From positions 1 to 64,000 of the forward strand of contig CAZJEN010000018.1 of assembly GCA_964545045.1 (NCBI GenBank): a DNA stretch of 64,000 bases. Reading direction: 5' to 3'. The notes under the pieces are model-generated. The model was given only the letters and a program-made list of their open reading frames with translations. It did not search any database and was not told the origin of the DNA. The DNA is from SIG307 sp964545045 (GTDB lineage: Bacteria > Bacillota > Clostridia > Lachnospirales > Lachnospiraceae). This document shows, piece by piece, positions 45,510-54,683 of the stretch (positions are counted from its first letter, which is position 1; every line of letters begins with the position of its first letter). Both the position numbers and the translations under genes were made by a program.

Positions 45510-47627
45510 ATGCGATTTACGAATCAATCACCCAAAAAGCAAAGCCAATACTTAGACGAATTAACCGGAATCAATAATCAGCAAGGCTTTTTCGAATATA
45601 CAGAACAGATGCTGAAGGAATTTCCGGATACTTCTTTCTGTCTGATTTACTGGAATATTCGTAAATTCCGAACCACTAACGACTTATTCGGTTGGGAAGC
45701 CGGTGACAAAATTCTGATTCACTGGGCCAACACCCTTCGAGGAATTCTGCAGGATGAGCGTTCTGTTTATGCCCGTCTCGACCACGACAATTTTATTTGT
45801 TGTGTCACCGAAGATTTTTTGGATCGCAGCGACTGGACGCGATTAGGCGAAATCAGCTACACTGCCGAAGGCACGGAATACCACTTCTATTCCTGCTGCG
45901 GTCTCTACCGCATTACCGACCGCACTCTTCCTCTTTCCAACATGATTGACAAGGCCCGTGCGGCCATGGAAACCATAAAAAACAACTATATGACCCTTTA
46001 TGCCTGGTATGACGAAAGCATGTGGAATACGTTATTGGAAGAACAGCGTATGAACGTGGAGTTCCGAAAGGCTATCGAGGAGCGACAGTTTAAAGTATAT
46101 TATCAGCCGATTTGTCGTTCCAGCGACGGACTGATTACCAGTGCGGAAGCCCTTATCCGCTGGCAACATCCGGTAAAAGGCATGATTTCTCCGGGAACCT
46201 TCATTCCGTTGTTTGAAAAGAACGGTTTTATCAGTATACTGGACCGCTACGTTTGGGATGAAGTATGTGCCATGCAACAGTCCAGACTGGACCAGGGTCT
46301 GGCTACCGTACCGGTATCCGTTAACGTCTCCCGGGTAGAGTTTTATAATCCTGCTCTTTGCGACGACATACGCAGTATCGCAAAAAAGCATAACATTTCA
46401 CCGGATTTACTAAAAATAGAAATCACAGAGAGCGCCTATGCCGATAATCCCGTTCAGGTAATGGATGCAGTGAAAAAACTCCACGCCTACGGTTTTTCCG
46501 TATTAATGGATGACTTCGGAAGCGGTTACTCTTCCTTAAATATGTTAAAGGATTTGCCGATTGATGTCTTAAAAATCGATATGCGTTTCCTGGATGATTT
46601 GGACAAAGATCAAAAAGCGGCAATCATGCTGGAATCCATTATCCGCCTAGCAAAATGGATGAAACTGAGTGTCGTATCGGAGGGTGTAGAAACACAAAAG
46701 GAATGGGAGTATCTCCGCAGCGTGGAATGCGACGCGGTTCAGGGCTATTATTTCTACCGGCCGATGCCTCAAGAGGACTTTATCAAGCTTTTGGATAAGT
46801 CCGCCGCCAACAGCACCAAACTTTTATTCCATGCATGGCCCGATGAGGACGACTCCATTCTGGATATTTTCAACCATACCAACACTACGGAAAGCGTTCT
46901 GTTCTACAGTATGCTGGGCGGCATGGGAATCCTTGAAGTATGCGAAAATAATGTGGAATTACTGCGAGCAAATAAGGGCTATTACGAAGCTCTTTACGGT
47001 TCTGCCAATTACGAACGTAAGATTTTAAATATTCCTTTGGAGGAACCGGAGCGCAGTCTGTTTTTAGAGCAGTGCCGGATTGCAAAGGAAGAGGCCAAGG
47101 TACAACAGTTCCAGCTTCACCACAAATTAGATGACGGGTCTTTTGTATGGCTTGCGGTAAAGTTACGTTATTTCGGCGGTAACCCGCATCGTTCCCGTTT
47201 TCTGATTGCCATTGACAATATTGAGGAACAAAAGCGCCTGGAACACGAACGTTACGTCACAAACTACAGCTCCGTACTGTTAAAACTGTATGACCGGGTA
47301 TATCATCTGGATTATTCCGCGGGCACCATCGAACTGCTACATGCCGACGGGGATGATTTTATCAAACCGCAGACTCAGTACACCTTCGGAGACTTTTTCA
47401 AAAAGCTTGCGGAGGTCACCAATTCCGGTGATTTAAAGAAGCTGGAAATCATCAAAAACAAAGCATTGTTAGATAAGACCTTGGAAACAGAACAAACCAA
47501 TTGTCTCACCATCCACTATGAATTTACTTCAAAAAATGCCGTTACAGAAACCATTGCCTACTTCTTTAAGGCAGATCTTCCGGACGGCGGAGAACGCTAT
47601 ATTTGTTGTGTAAAAAGAAATGTATAA
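45510..47627 (+). CDS. Degenerate GGDEF-EAL protein, probable c-di-GMP phosphodiesterase
   Basis: A 705-residue cytosolic protein with no membrane segment. The N-terminal GGDEF-like domain (about residues 14-165) opens with DELTGINNQQGF but has RLDHDNF in place of GGDEF, so it is unlikely to make c-di-GMP. The EAL domain (about 185-430) keeps the catalytic motifs: SAEALIRW, NVSRVEF, KIEITESAY, MDDFGSGYSSLNML, DVLKIDMRFL, VSEGVETQ and DAVQGYYFYRPM. A PAS-like C-terminal part follows. It likely degrades c-di-GMP and so could feed into the riboswitch at 28.4 kb. GAGAGGAAG precedes the ATG. Confidence 0.88.
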   Translation: MRFTNQSPKKQSQYLDELTGINNQQGFFEYTEQMLKEFPDTSFCLIYWNIRKFRTTNDLFGWEAGDKILIHWANTLRGILQDERSVYARLDHDNFICCVTEDFLDRSDWTRLGEISYTAEGTEYHFYSCCGLYRITDRTLPLSNMIDKARAAMETIKNNYMTLYAWYDESMWNTLLEEQRMNVEFRKAIEERQFKVYYQPICRSSDGLITSAEALIRWQHPVKGMISPGTFIPLFEKNGFISILDRYVWDEVCAMQQSRLDQGLATVPVSVNVSRVEFYNPALCDDIRSIAKKHNISPDLLKIEITESAYADNPVQVMDAVKKLHAYGFSVLMDDFGSGYSSLNMLKDLPIDVLKIDMRFLDDLDKDQKAAIMLESIIRLAKWMKLSVVSEGVETQKEWEYLRSVECDAVQGYYFYRPMPQEDFIKLLDKSAANSTKLLFHAWPDEDDSILDIFNHTNTTESVLFYSMLGGMGILEVCENNVELLRANKGYYEALYGSANYERKILNIPLEEPERSLFLEQCRIAKEEAKVQQFQLHHKLDDGSFVWLAVKLRYFGGNPHRSRFLIAIDNIEEQKRLEHERYVTNYSSVLLKLYDRVYHLDYSAGTIELLHADGDDFIKPQTQYTFGDFFKKLAEVTNSGDLKKLEIIKNKALLDKTLETEQTNCLTIHYEFTSKNAVTETIAYFFKADLPDGGERYICCVKRNV

Positions 47628-47660
47628 TCACTTTCCTCCTTTTATTCCCATATCATAATG

Positions 47661-47693
47661 AAACGGTGCCGGACAGTCCGACACCGTTTTTAT
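47661..47693 (+). terminator. Terminator after the GGDEF-EAL gene
   Basis: AAACGGTG-c-CGGAC pairs with GTCCG-a-CACCGTTT, followed by a T run. Confidence 0.88.
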
Positions 47694-47730
47694 TGCTGTA
47701 AAACATCGTTAGCTCTTTTTATCAATACTT

Positions 47731-49017
47731 CTAAGCCTTAATCACATCCAGAACAAGCACCCAATCCTGCCCTTTCCCTCTCGTCGGCGGCACTACGAGT
47801 GAACAGTCTCCCGCCTGTAAAATGCCGAATACATTCTCCTCGCCGGTGCGCGGATTAAACCAGGATGCTTTTACACACTTCGCTTCGGAGAAAGATGTCA
47901 AATCCACGGTAAAGCTCTCTCCCAGCGGTGAATAGATGTAGGCGTAATCCTTCCCCTTTGCCGCTGCCATCCGTCCCATGCCCGGAAAACGCTCCACCAC
48001 CAACTCCGGTGCCGGACAAAGAGATGCATAATCCTGCCTCAGACGCAGCTCCTTTACCCACTTCATCTGCTCCGCACCTTCATGAGTCAAAGCCTCCTTC
48101 CAAGTATACGGAAAATAATCGGAAGCGCTCTTTGTCATACTCCAAATACTGTGATTGCCGTAAGTATGTCCGCAGGCTCCCGCAAGCACGGCCCAATAGG
48201 CATTCTGCCGCACATCCGCTGCATCCCAGAAATAACCGATGGAAGCATCAAAGCATGCCGGATGATCCTCATACCGCGGCTCGGAATCCATATAAGGCTT
48301 TCCCGAAGCTTTGGCCATCTTTTCCATCACTTCTTCCATTTGATAGCATCGGTCCGTAGCATGGCTGGTCTGCGCCGTATGAAAATCGATATACTCCGCA
48401 TCCGCAAGAACATCCGTAGAATCCTGTGCCCCCGGCGGATGAAAGGTAATCAGATGAAACTTATCCACCGAACGGATTCCCGCTGCCATAGCATCGATTA
48501 TCTTCCGGTGAGGCGCTTCCAACTTCCGGTCTCCTCCCAGCATCCAGATAATATTCCAGCAATCCTTATAACGGTTTGCAATCCACTGTCCATAGGTATA
48601 GGCATTTTCCTCATTAAAAATTACAGGTCCCTTCCCCCAGCAAAGATGAAACTTATCTCCCCAGGTCGGCAGCATTACTACAAACAGCTCATGCTTTGCC
48701 GCCGTTTCCACCGCAAAATCCACATGCTCCCAGTAAGAATATTCGCCCGCTGTATCCGGACGTGTAGGATCCGGCTGTCCTGCCCCCATGCATAGCGGCA
48801 ATCTCCCGTAGGCATTCGGAACCGTCACCCCCTCTAATTCCGCCAAAGCCACTGCCTGCACCGCTGTAAAGCCCTGACGCTTCCGCTCCGCAAAATAAAG
48901 TTCCGTTTCTTCCCGGTTCAGCGCATGGAACAACTCCCATGCGGTATCCCCCAGATAAAAGAACGGTTCATCGTTATTCCAAACCAAATAACGCCCCTGC
49001 ACCTTCAGTGTTTTCAT
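47731..49017 (-). CDS. Apiosidase-like glycoside hydrolase (DUF4038 type)
   Basis: A 428-residue cytosolic TIM-barrel protein of the DUF4038/GH140-like group with a C-terminal beta domain of the putative collagen-binding type. Seen: FFYLGDTAWELFHALNREE, RKRQGFTAVQAV, IWMLGGDRK, YMDSEPRYEDHP with a likely catalytic Glu, and GHTYGNHSIW. Known members cleave apiose from pectin side chains; substrate here is inferred. I start at MKTLKVQGRY after AGGAGG. Other plant-glycan enzymes in the window fit this role. Confidence 0.8.
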   Translation of the reverse strand: MKTLKVQGRYLVWNNDEPFFYLGDTAWELFHALNREETELYFAERKRQGFTAVQAVALAELEGVTVPNAYGRLPLCMGAGQPDPTRPDTAGEYSYWEHVDFAVETAAKHELFVVMLPTWGDKFHLCWGKGPVIFNEENAYTYGQWIANRYKDCWNIIWMLGGDRKLEAPHRKIIDAMAAGIRSVDKFHLITFHPPGAQDSTDVLADAEYIDFHTAQTSHATDRCYQMEEVMEKMAKASGKPYMDSEPRYEDHPACFDASIGYFWDAADVRQNAYWAVLAGACGHTYGNHSIWSMTKSASDYFPYTWKEALTHEGAEQMKWVKELRLRQDYASLCPAPELVVERFPGMGRMAAAKGKDYAYIYSPLGESFTVDLTSFSEAKCVKASWFNPRTGEENVFGILQAGDCSLVVPPTRGKGQDWVLVLDVIKA

Positions 49018-49052
49018 TTCGTTACCTCCTGTCTGCACCGGTTGCTGTCAAC

Positions 49053-50495
49053 CTAATTCCCCCACAACGGATTGACAATTTCAAGCACCATATAATCCGT
49101 CAACTCCTTTTCCGGATAATAGGTAAGTCCCAACTGCAATTCATTCATTACAAAATCCAAAATCAGGTCCTGAGTCAGAGCTCCGTTCTTCGGATAACAA
49201 AAGGTCAGATACTCCTTCTCATCTATCTGCTGAAAGTACACCGTCCGCATAGCATCATAAGACTCACATAATACGTCCTGATACAAGTAAATCTGGTAAT
49301 CATTCGCCGAACAGGTAATATCGCTCTTCCATGTATGAGTCTTAGCCATATCCGCATCGTTTTTCAAAAAATAATGATAGCTGACCTTTCCTTCCACATC
49401 CGGTACCGGATCATCCCAGGTTACATCTACGTGGTACCAATCCCTCTCTATCTTAACTAAATTCCATGCATGAGGCTGAGTTCCGGCCGTTCCGCTCACA
49501 ATCCGGCAGTCAATTCCGGACATTAACAAGAGCAAGCGCATGGTTCTTGCATAGCCGTCACACACCGCTGTCCGATTCTTTATTACCCCTTCCGGAGAAT
49601 GAGAAATCTCCTGAAAAGTCTCATCATACTTTAATTCCAATACCAAATAATCGTGTAATGACTTTACAGCCTCTACCGCAGTAAGCTGTCCCGCACCTGT
49701 TTTCTTCAATACTTCGTCTAAATAACGATAAATCTCACGTTCTTTTTCGGACAGCACCGAAAAATCTCCGGTTCGCATGGCGTAACACAAATTTGCGTCG
49801 TACACCGTTTCCACATTTTCAAACACAGCACAATATCCATTGTCATAACAGTCAATCTTCTCAATGGACATTTTCTCGATTTCCGGATACATGGCCATGT
49901 ACTCCGCTGCGGAATGCAAATACTCCACCTTCTCTACAATCACCGCAAAAGAGCTGTAAATCAACGTTTTCTCTCGTAAAAACTCATTCGCCTCCGCTTC
50001 GCTTGTGCACACCTCGCCCCGTATTGTGGTATTCGGATATACCTCCCCCAGCTTAAGCAACCTGTCAATTTCCGAAGATACCGGCTTTGGTGCGGTCGTC
50101 GGTGCCGCAGTCGGCGTAACCGTAGGCTTCGGTGTTGCAGTTGCTGTCGGTTTTGGGGTTGAGGTCGCTACCGGTTTTGGAGTTGCCGTCGGTTTTGGGG
50201 TTGCCGTCGGCGTCGACGTGGCCGTTGGCTTCGGTGTTGGCGTAGCCTTCGGGGTTGGTACCGACGTCGGTTCCGGTATTGGCGTCGAAGTCGGCTTCAC
50301 CGTAGGCGTCGGTTCCGGCAGTACGGTGGCCGTCGGTATCAACGCAGCAGTCACTTCCGCCGTCCCGGTCGGTGTTCCCGTCACATCCTCTTCCACTGCC
50401 AAGGTCGGCAACGGCGGCATTCCTTCCGTTTCAAAACTACACGCTGCCGTACTCAATATATATACTATTACAAATCCAAAACAGGCTTTTTTCAT
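49053..50495 (-). CDS. Transglutaminase-like lipoprotein with Thr/Pro-rich linker
   Basis: A 480-residue exported lipoprotein. The signal peptide ends in LSTAAC; a long TPKPTATP-type linker (about residues 30-145) spans the wall. The C-terminal domain is a transglutaminase/protease-like fold with Cys in NRTAVCDGYART, His in PHAWNLV and Asp in HVDVTWDDP. It probably cleaves or cross-links cell-surface proteins or peptides. The start MKKACFGF (50495) gives a proper signal peptide; the 43-residue extension does not. It follows the apiosidase-like gene upstream in transcription order, with no clear functional link. Confidence 0.83.
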   Translation of the reverse strand: MKKACFGFVIVYILSTAACSFETEGMPPLPTLAVEEDVTGTPTGTAEVTAALIPTATVLPEPTPTVKPTSTPIPEPTSVPTPKATPTPKPTATSTPTATPKPTATPKPVATSTPKPTATATPKPTVTPTAAPTTAPKPVSSEIDRLLKLGEVYPNTTIRGEVCTSEAEANEFLREKTLIYSSFAVIVEKVEYLHSAAEYMAMYPEIEKMSIEKIDCYDNGYCAVFENVETVYDANLCYAMRTGDFSVLSEKEREIYRYLDEVLKKTGAGQLTAVEAVKSLHDYLVLELKYDETFQEISHSPEGVIKNRTAVCDGYARTMRLLLLMSGIDCRIVSGTAGTQPHAWNLVKIERDWYHVDVTWDDPVPDVEGKVSYHYFLKNDADMAKTHTWKSDITCSANDYQIYLYQDVLCESYDAMRTVYFQQIDEKEYLTFCYPKNGALTQDLILDFVMNELQLGLTYYPEKELTDYMVLEIVNPLWGN

Positions 50496-50613
50496 GCTTT
50501 CTTTTCTTCTCTCTTTCTTTCTCTTCCTCTCATCCCATTCCCACACAATTATCCCTCGAACGTCTTTTGGGCATACTCGCTTTGCCTTATAAACATTATA
50601 CATGATAGACGGC

Positions 50614-50651
50614 AAAAAAGCCAACAGAAATCGAACGTTCTGTCGGCTTTT
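50614..50651 (-). terminator. Terminator after the ECF sigma gene
   Basis: AAAAGCC-a-ACAGAA (50616-50629) pairs with TTCTGT-c-GGCTTTT (50638-50651); T-rich on the minus strand, and on the plus strand too. Confidence 0.75.
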
Positions 50652-50686
50652 CCAAATCGAATTTTACTTTCCCGCTCTGTCTCGTC

Positions 50687-52311
50687 CTACACCGTCGTAT
50701 ATACGCCGATCATCAGAGACAATTCTTCCTCCGGCTTTAAAAAACCGGTCTTTAACAAGCCCTCTACCACCATGCCGCGCATAAACGGTACGGAATGCAT
50801 ACAGAAGTTAAACTGACTCATGAGACGCTTCGGTACTTCGTCACGCATTACGGTCTCACAGTAGGCCAGATACTCGTCCGCCAGGGCAAGCATCTTCTCA
50901 TAAACCGGAAGAAGCGCTTCCTTATACTGTTCCACCGGCACGCCGTAGCGCAAAGTATCACTGTTATGCTCCTTGGAATAAACACCGAAGGCCACTTCAT
51001 ATTTACCGTCTGCCGTCTTACGTACAAAACCAGAAAGTTCCTCTAACTCACGCTCGGACACCTTGCCCGAATCTCCCTTCAAAATCTGGTGAAGCACTTT
51101 TATATTGTCCACGGAGCAAGCAAAGGTTCTGTCATCCTCATTCTTTACCTGCTTATCGGTAACAAACATATCAAGTCTGCCACCCTCCGGCTCTTCCCCG
51201 CAGGAATGTCCTATCCAGTAAAAGGCCGGTCCGTGATATTCCTGTACTCCCATTACATCCCAGCTTCCACCACCCGGACGCACCGTATCATAATTAAACT
51301 GCAGATTCCTTCTGTCGTAAATCGTCCACTGGATGTCGTCGGACAAACGAAGTGCCAGTGTCCACTTCTGCTCCTCATAATCCTGATACTGCCCCAAAAT
51401 ATGATTGCCTGCCGCAAGCTGAAGCTCTCTGGCGGTCTTTAAGTACTCCTCAGCCAACGGTACGAAAGCTACCTGAATCTGCGCCAGCTTGTCCACCATC
51501 TTCCGCTTTGCTTCCGCACTGATAATAACAAAATTGGTCTCATAGGTGGCGGTATCCGCCTTGGTTCCGTTCTTAATAAGCAATGTATCTTCTGCCATTG
51601 CCTCCACGAAGCCCTCTAAGTACGGCATCGCAATGCCCAGCTCAATGGACAACTCCTGCAGGGTAGACGGATTACGATACGCCTCGATTAAAATGTTCTT
51701 ACAGATTTTATCGTACATCGGCTCGTCCAAATAACAGTCCGGTGCCCAGTTTTCGCTTCTGCCTCCGCTCTGACTAAACTCAATTTCCTCCGGTGCATAG
51801 CTTAATTTTCCAAATGTTCTTGCCATTTGCATTCCCTCCTTCAACTTTTCCCTTGCCTTTGCAAGTCTGGTTTTAATGGTTCCTTCCGGAACCGAAAGGG
51901 TTTGCGCAATGGTGGCGATTCTTTGGTTTTCCACATAGTAGGCCACCAAAAGTTCTCTGTACTCTTTTGTCAACAGAGACAACTCCCGACGCAGCTCCTG
52001 CACCTCTTCCGGGTGTAACACCGCATCCTCCACGTTGTCCTCTGTCGCGATTTGTGCCATTGCTTCTTCGTCAAAGATTTCCGCACCGCTTATTTTTTTC
52101 TGCTTGACCCAACGGGCAAACCGGTTTCTGGCAATCTGCCACACCCAGGCCTCAAAATGCTCCGGCAACGCCCCCTTGTGCAATGCACTTAAGATTTCCG
52201 TGGAAATCTCACTGCTCAGATCCTCCGCCGACAACACATCCCCGGTCTTTTCAAACAGAAATAATAAATTTTCTCCAAGAATTCATTGCAATAATATTCT
52301 TCCCGTGTCAT
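50687..52311 (-). CDS. ECF sigma factor with large C-terminal extension, frameshifted near its start
   Basis: The long frame (to 52237) holds sigma region 2 (EAWVWQIARNRFARWVKQKK) and region 4 (ELSLLTKEYRELLVAYYVENQRIATIAQTLSVPEGTIKTRLAKAREKLKEG), then about 350 more residues with a winged-helix-like stretch (NPSTLQELSIELGIAMPYLEGFVEAM) and an unknown sensor-like part. It lacks a proper start. A good start (AAGGAAG, ATG at 52311) opens another frame, MTREEYYCNEFLEK. Adding one A to the A4 run (52269-52272) joins both as LEKNLLFLFEKTGDVLSAEDL. So one base is missing: mutation, sequencing error or a switch. Confidence 0.75.
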
Positions 52312-52383
52312 GAAATACTTCCTTTCTTAACCCTTTCACTCATATAGTGTCGGGAAATAAGAAACGGTTTTATTTTTTTGAAA

Positions 52384-52884
52384 TTATTTTGCTACTCTTA
52401 CATAATACTTTGTTTCATCTTCGTGGTCAATCCTTCCGCCGTTCTTTAACATCACCTTAAGGGACGCCGGATTGTCCTTGTTAACCCTTAGGTAAATCTC
52501 CTCCTCCGGCACAATTTCCCGTGCCTTCTCCAGCGTCAGGCGAAGTCCTTCCGTGGCATAGCCTCTCCCCCTGTATTCCTTTCCGATAAAATATCCGATA
52601 TGTCCCGCTCCCTCCCGCAGGGAGTCACAAAGAAAATGCCGGATACGGAACTCTCCTACGATTACATCATCATCCCAAAGATAGAAAAAAGTTTCCGGTA
52701 CATAGCCATCCGGAAGTTCAGCCCCTTTGGAATAGGCAATTCTCCGGCGTACCACCTCGTCAAATTCCTCTCCGGTGCAGCCGGACCACTCGTTGGTAAA
52801 ACCATTTTCATTAAAAGGAATATCACGAACAAAAATATATTCTTTTTCAATGTCATCAAAGTTGATTTCTTTTAAGTAGAGCAT
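52384..52884 (-). CDS. GNAT-family N-acetyltransferase
   Basis: A 166-residue acetyltransferase of the GNAT fold. The acetyl-CoA motif is visible in HIGYFIGKEYRGRGYATEGLRLTLEKA (Q/RxxGxG/A-type), with the later NKDNPASLKVMLKNGG. It resembles RimJ/L-type or antibiotic acetyltransferases; the substrate is unknown. It lies alone between asnS and the sigma gene. Confidence 0.87.
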   Translation of the reverse strand: MLYLKEINFDDIEKEYIFVRDIPFNENGFTNEWSGCTGEEFDEVVRRRIAYSKGAELPDGYVPETFFYLWDDDVIVGEFRIRHFLCDSLREGAGHIGYFIGKEYRGRGYATEGLRLTLEKAREIVPEEEIYLRVNKDNPASLKVMLKNGGRIDHEDETKYYVRVAK

Positions 52885-52923
52885 ATGATTTCCTCACTTT
52901 CTTTCTGATATCAGAAACGTCCT

Positions 52924-54255
52924 TTAAAAGATAATACTACCAGGCGTTCTTGGATAGGCTATTACATCGCGAATATTTTCCATGCCGGTGATATAGCGCA
53001 TCATTCGCTCCACCCCCAAACCAAACCCACTGTGTACACAGCTTCCGTACCGACGTAAATCACAGTACCAAGCGTAGTCTTCTTCTCTGAGACCGCACTC
53101 TGCGATACGCTTTTGCAGCTTTTCTAAGCGATGCTCTCTCTGACTGGCTCCTACGATTTCACCCAGTTTCGGAAACAGAAGGTCGGTTGCCGCAACCGTT
53201 TCCCCGTCGTCGTTCTGGTACATGTAAAAAGCTTTCTGCCCCTTCGGATAATCCGTTACAAATACCGGACGCTTAAACACTTCGCCTGCCAGATATCGCT
53301 CATGCTCCGTCTGAATCGGCGTCTCCATGGATGCCGGAATCTGAAATTGTTCTCCGGACTCCATCAGGATTTTTACCGCATCCTTATAGGACACTCTGAC
53401 AAACTCGGTTGCTACTACCTGCTCCAGTTTTTCCACCAGACCCGGTTCTACAAAACGGTCAAAAAATTCAAGTTCTTCTCTCGATTCTTCCAAAACTGCT
53501 TTGATAATAAACTTACACATTGCTTCAATGGTATCCATCAGCTCCTGGAGATCGCAGAAGGCCATCTCCGGCTCCACCTGCCAGAATTCCGCCACATGCC
53601 GCGGGGTGTTGGAATCCTCCGCCCGGAAGCTCGGTCCGAAGGTATAGACTCTTCTGAGGGCCTGAGCAAAAGGCTCCACATGAAGCTGTCCGGTTACGGT
53701 AAGGCAGGTCTCTTTTCCGAAAAACTCCTCCGTCTTTAACCGGAACACCTCTCCCGCCCCCTCTCCGTCACAAGAGGTCATACACGGGCTCTGTACATAG
53801 GTAAACCCTTCCTTGTACAAAAACTCCAATATAGCATGGGTCAGTACGGAACGCACCCTAAACACCGCAGAAAATAAATTTGTCCTAGGTCTCAAATGAG
53901 GAATCGTCCGCAAATACTCGTTGCTGTGACGCTTCTTCTGGAGCGGATAGTCGGCTTCCGAATCTCCCATCACCTCAAGCTTCTCCGCCTGTACCTCAAA
54001 AGGCTGCTTTGCCTCCGGTGTCGGTACCAACACGCCGCTTACCAACAGACATGCTCCCAGTCCGAATCCGACTTCAAGCTCCTTTTTCAAGTCCACTACC
54101 ACCTGAATGCTTTGCATGCAAGTGCCGTCGCCGATTTCCACAAAGCCTACCTCTTTTCCAAGGCGCTTGGTCTTCACCCAGCCACTGACCGTGACGGTCT
54201 GTCCGGCAAGTGCTTCGTACTGCTCATAGAATTGTTTGGTTGATAAAAGTTTCAT
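52924..54255 (-). CDS. asnS: Asparaginyl-tRNA synthetase
   Basis: A 443-residue class IIb synthetase that charges tRNA-Asn. An OB-fold anticodon domain (about residues 1-110; VTVSGWVKTKRLGKEVGFVEI) precedes the catalytic core with motif 2 FGPSFRAEDSNTPRHVAEFWQVEPE and motif 3 GFGLGVERMMRYI. Replacement of the AspRS signature and the SNTPRH block support AsnRS. AAAGGAGG precedes the ATG at 54255. A 300-base leader with a poly-Asn peptide and terminators lies upstream. Confidence 0.95.
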   Translation of the reverse strand: MKLLSTKQFYEQYEALAGQTVTVSGWVKTKRLGKEVGFVEIGDGTCMQSIQVVVDLKKELEVGFGLGACLLVSGVLVPTPEAKQPFEVQAEKLEVMGDSEADYPLQKKRHSNEYLRTIPHLRPRTNLFSAVFRVRSVLTHAILEFLYKEGFTYVQSPCMTSCDGEGAGEVFRLKTEEFFGKETCLTVTGQLHVEPFAQALRRVYTFGPSFRAEDSNTPRHVAEFWQVEPEMAFCDLQELMDTIEAMCKFIIKAVLEESREELEFFDRFVEPGLVEKLEQVVATEFVRVSYKDAVKILMESGEQFQIPASMETPIQTEHERYLAGEVFKRPVFVTDYPKGQKAFYMYQNDDGETVAATDLLFPKLGEIVGASQREHRLEKLQKRIAECGLREEDYAWYCDLRRYGSCVHSGFGLGVERMMRYITGMENIRDVIAYPRTPGSIIF

Positions 54256-54285
54256 AAGATGTCCTCCTTTTCTTTTGAGGGGCTT

Positions 54286-54417
54286 GCGTGTAGGCAGTGT
54301 TGCACACCTCCCCCAATCTCGTGACTTCATCACTCGATCGTGGGCGCGCTCGCATACTCAGTGCTTTTCGGGAAGCACGCTTCCCGAATCACTTCGATGC
54401 TCACTTTGCCTACACGC
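54286..54417 (-). other. 132-bp hairpin element between attenuator and asnS
   Basis: GCGTGTAGGCA (54286-54296) pairs perfectly with TGCCTACACGC (54407-54417). Inside are a TTCGGGAAGC/GCTTCCCGAA hairpin and smaller stems. It lies in the asnS leader downstream of both terminators and ends about 30 bases before the ATG. It may be an inserted palindromic element or an added control structure; family unknown. Confidence 0.65.
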
Positions 54418-54460
54418 AAAAAGGACCACATCTTTGATTAAATCAAAAAATGTGGTCCTT
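54418..54460 (-). terminator. Second terminator in the asnS leader
   Basis: AAGGACCACAT (54421-54431) pairs with ATGTGGTCCTT (54450-54460), with an inner TTTGATTaAATCAAA palindrome; on the minus strand five T follow. It lies after the attenuator, so read-through must pass two stops, or one is alternative. Confidence 0.8.
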
Positions 54461-54480
54461 ATATTCTTTATTTCAGAATT

Positions 54481-54538
54481 AAAAACCACAGTCCAAAAGG
54501 CATCAGCCAATCGGACTGCGGTCACGATTGACGATGCC
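54481..54538 (-). promoter_or_regulatory. Attenuator hairpins of asnS
   Basis: Two folds exclude each other. Antiterminator: GGCATC (54538-54533) with GATGCC (54504-54499) plus CAATC (54530-54526) with GATTG (54512-54508). Terminator: ACCGCAGTCC (54522-54513) with GGACTGTGGT (54494-54485) and a T run. The terminator's first arm lies in the antiterminator's loop. The antiterminator's first arm begins at the leader peptide stop codon, so a ribosome finishing the peptide covers it and lets the terminator form; a ribosome stalled at Asn codons leaves it free. Confidence 0.8.
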
Positions 54539-54588
54539 TAGATATTATTATTATTATTGTTCATAGTAACGATAATGTAGGTTTTCAT
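54538..54588 (-). CDS. Poly-asparagine leader peptide of asnS
   Basis: A 16-codon ORF, MKTYIIVTMNNNNNNI, with six Asn codons in a row (AAC then five AAT). AGGGGA lies about 9 bases before the ATG, and a TTGACA promoter about 60 bases upstream. Its stop overlaps the first base of the antiterminator stem. Codon content matching the amino acid of the downstream synthetase is the hallmark of ribosome-mediated attenuation: low charged tRNA-Asn should stall translation and raise asnS transcription. Confidence 0.82.
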   Translation of the reverse strand: MKTYIIVTMNNNNNNI

Positions 54589-54622
54589 TCTGAAACATCC
54601 CCTTGTTTTATGTTTGAGACTG

Positions 54623-54652
54623 AGTTTAGCACAAAGTGAGTGAAGTTGTCAA
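54623..54652 (-). promoter_or_regulatory. Promoter of the asnS leader
   Basis: On the minus strand TTGACA (54652-54647), 18 bases, TAAACT (54628-54623), about 35 bases before the leader peptide ATG. Confidence 0.7.
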
Positions 54653-54683
54653 GCAATATTTTTATTTTCCTAAAAACGTATTT

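Noticed and set aside
50005..50592. Plus-strand Gly/Val-rich ORF opposite the transglutaminase lipoprotein
   Set aside because: Mirror of the TP-rich linker; same composition artefact.
54236..54541. Plus-strand ORF across the asnS leader
   Set aside because: It runs through terminators and hairpins on the opposite strand with no family resemblance.
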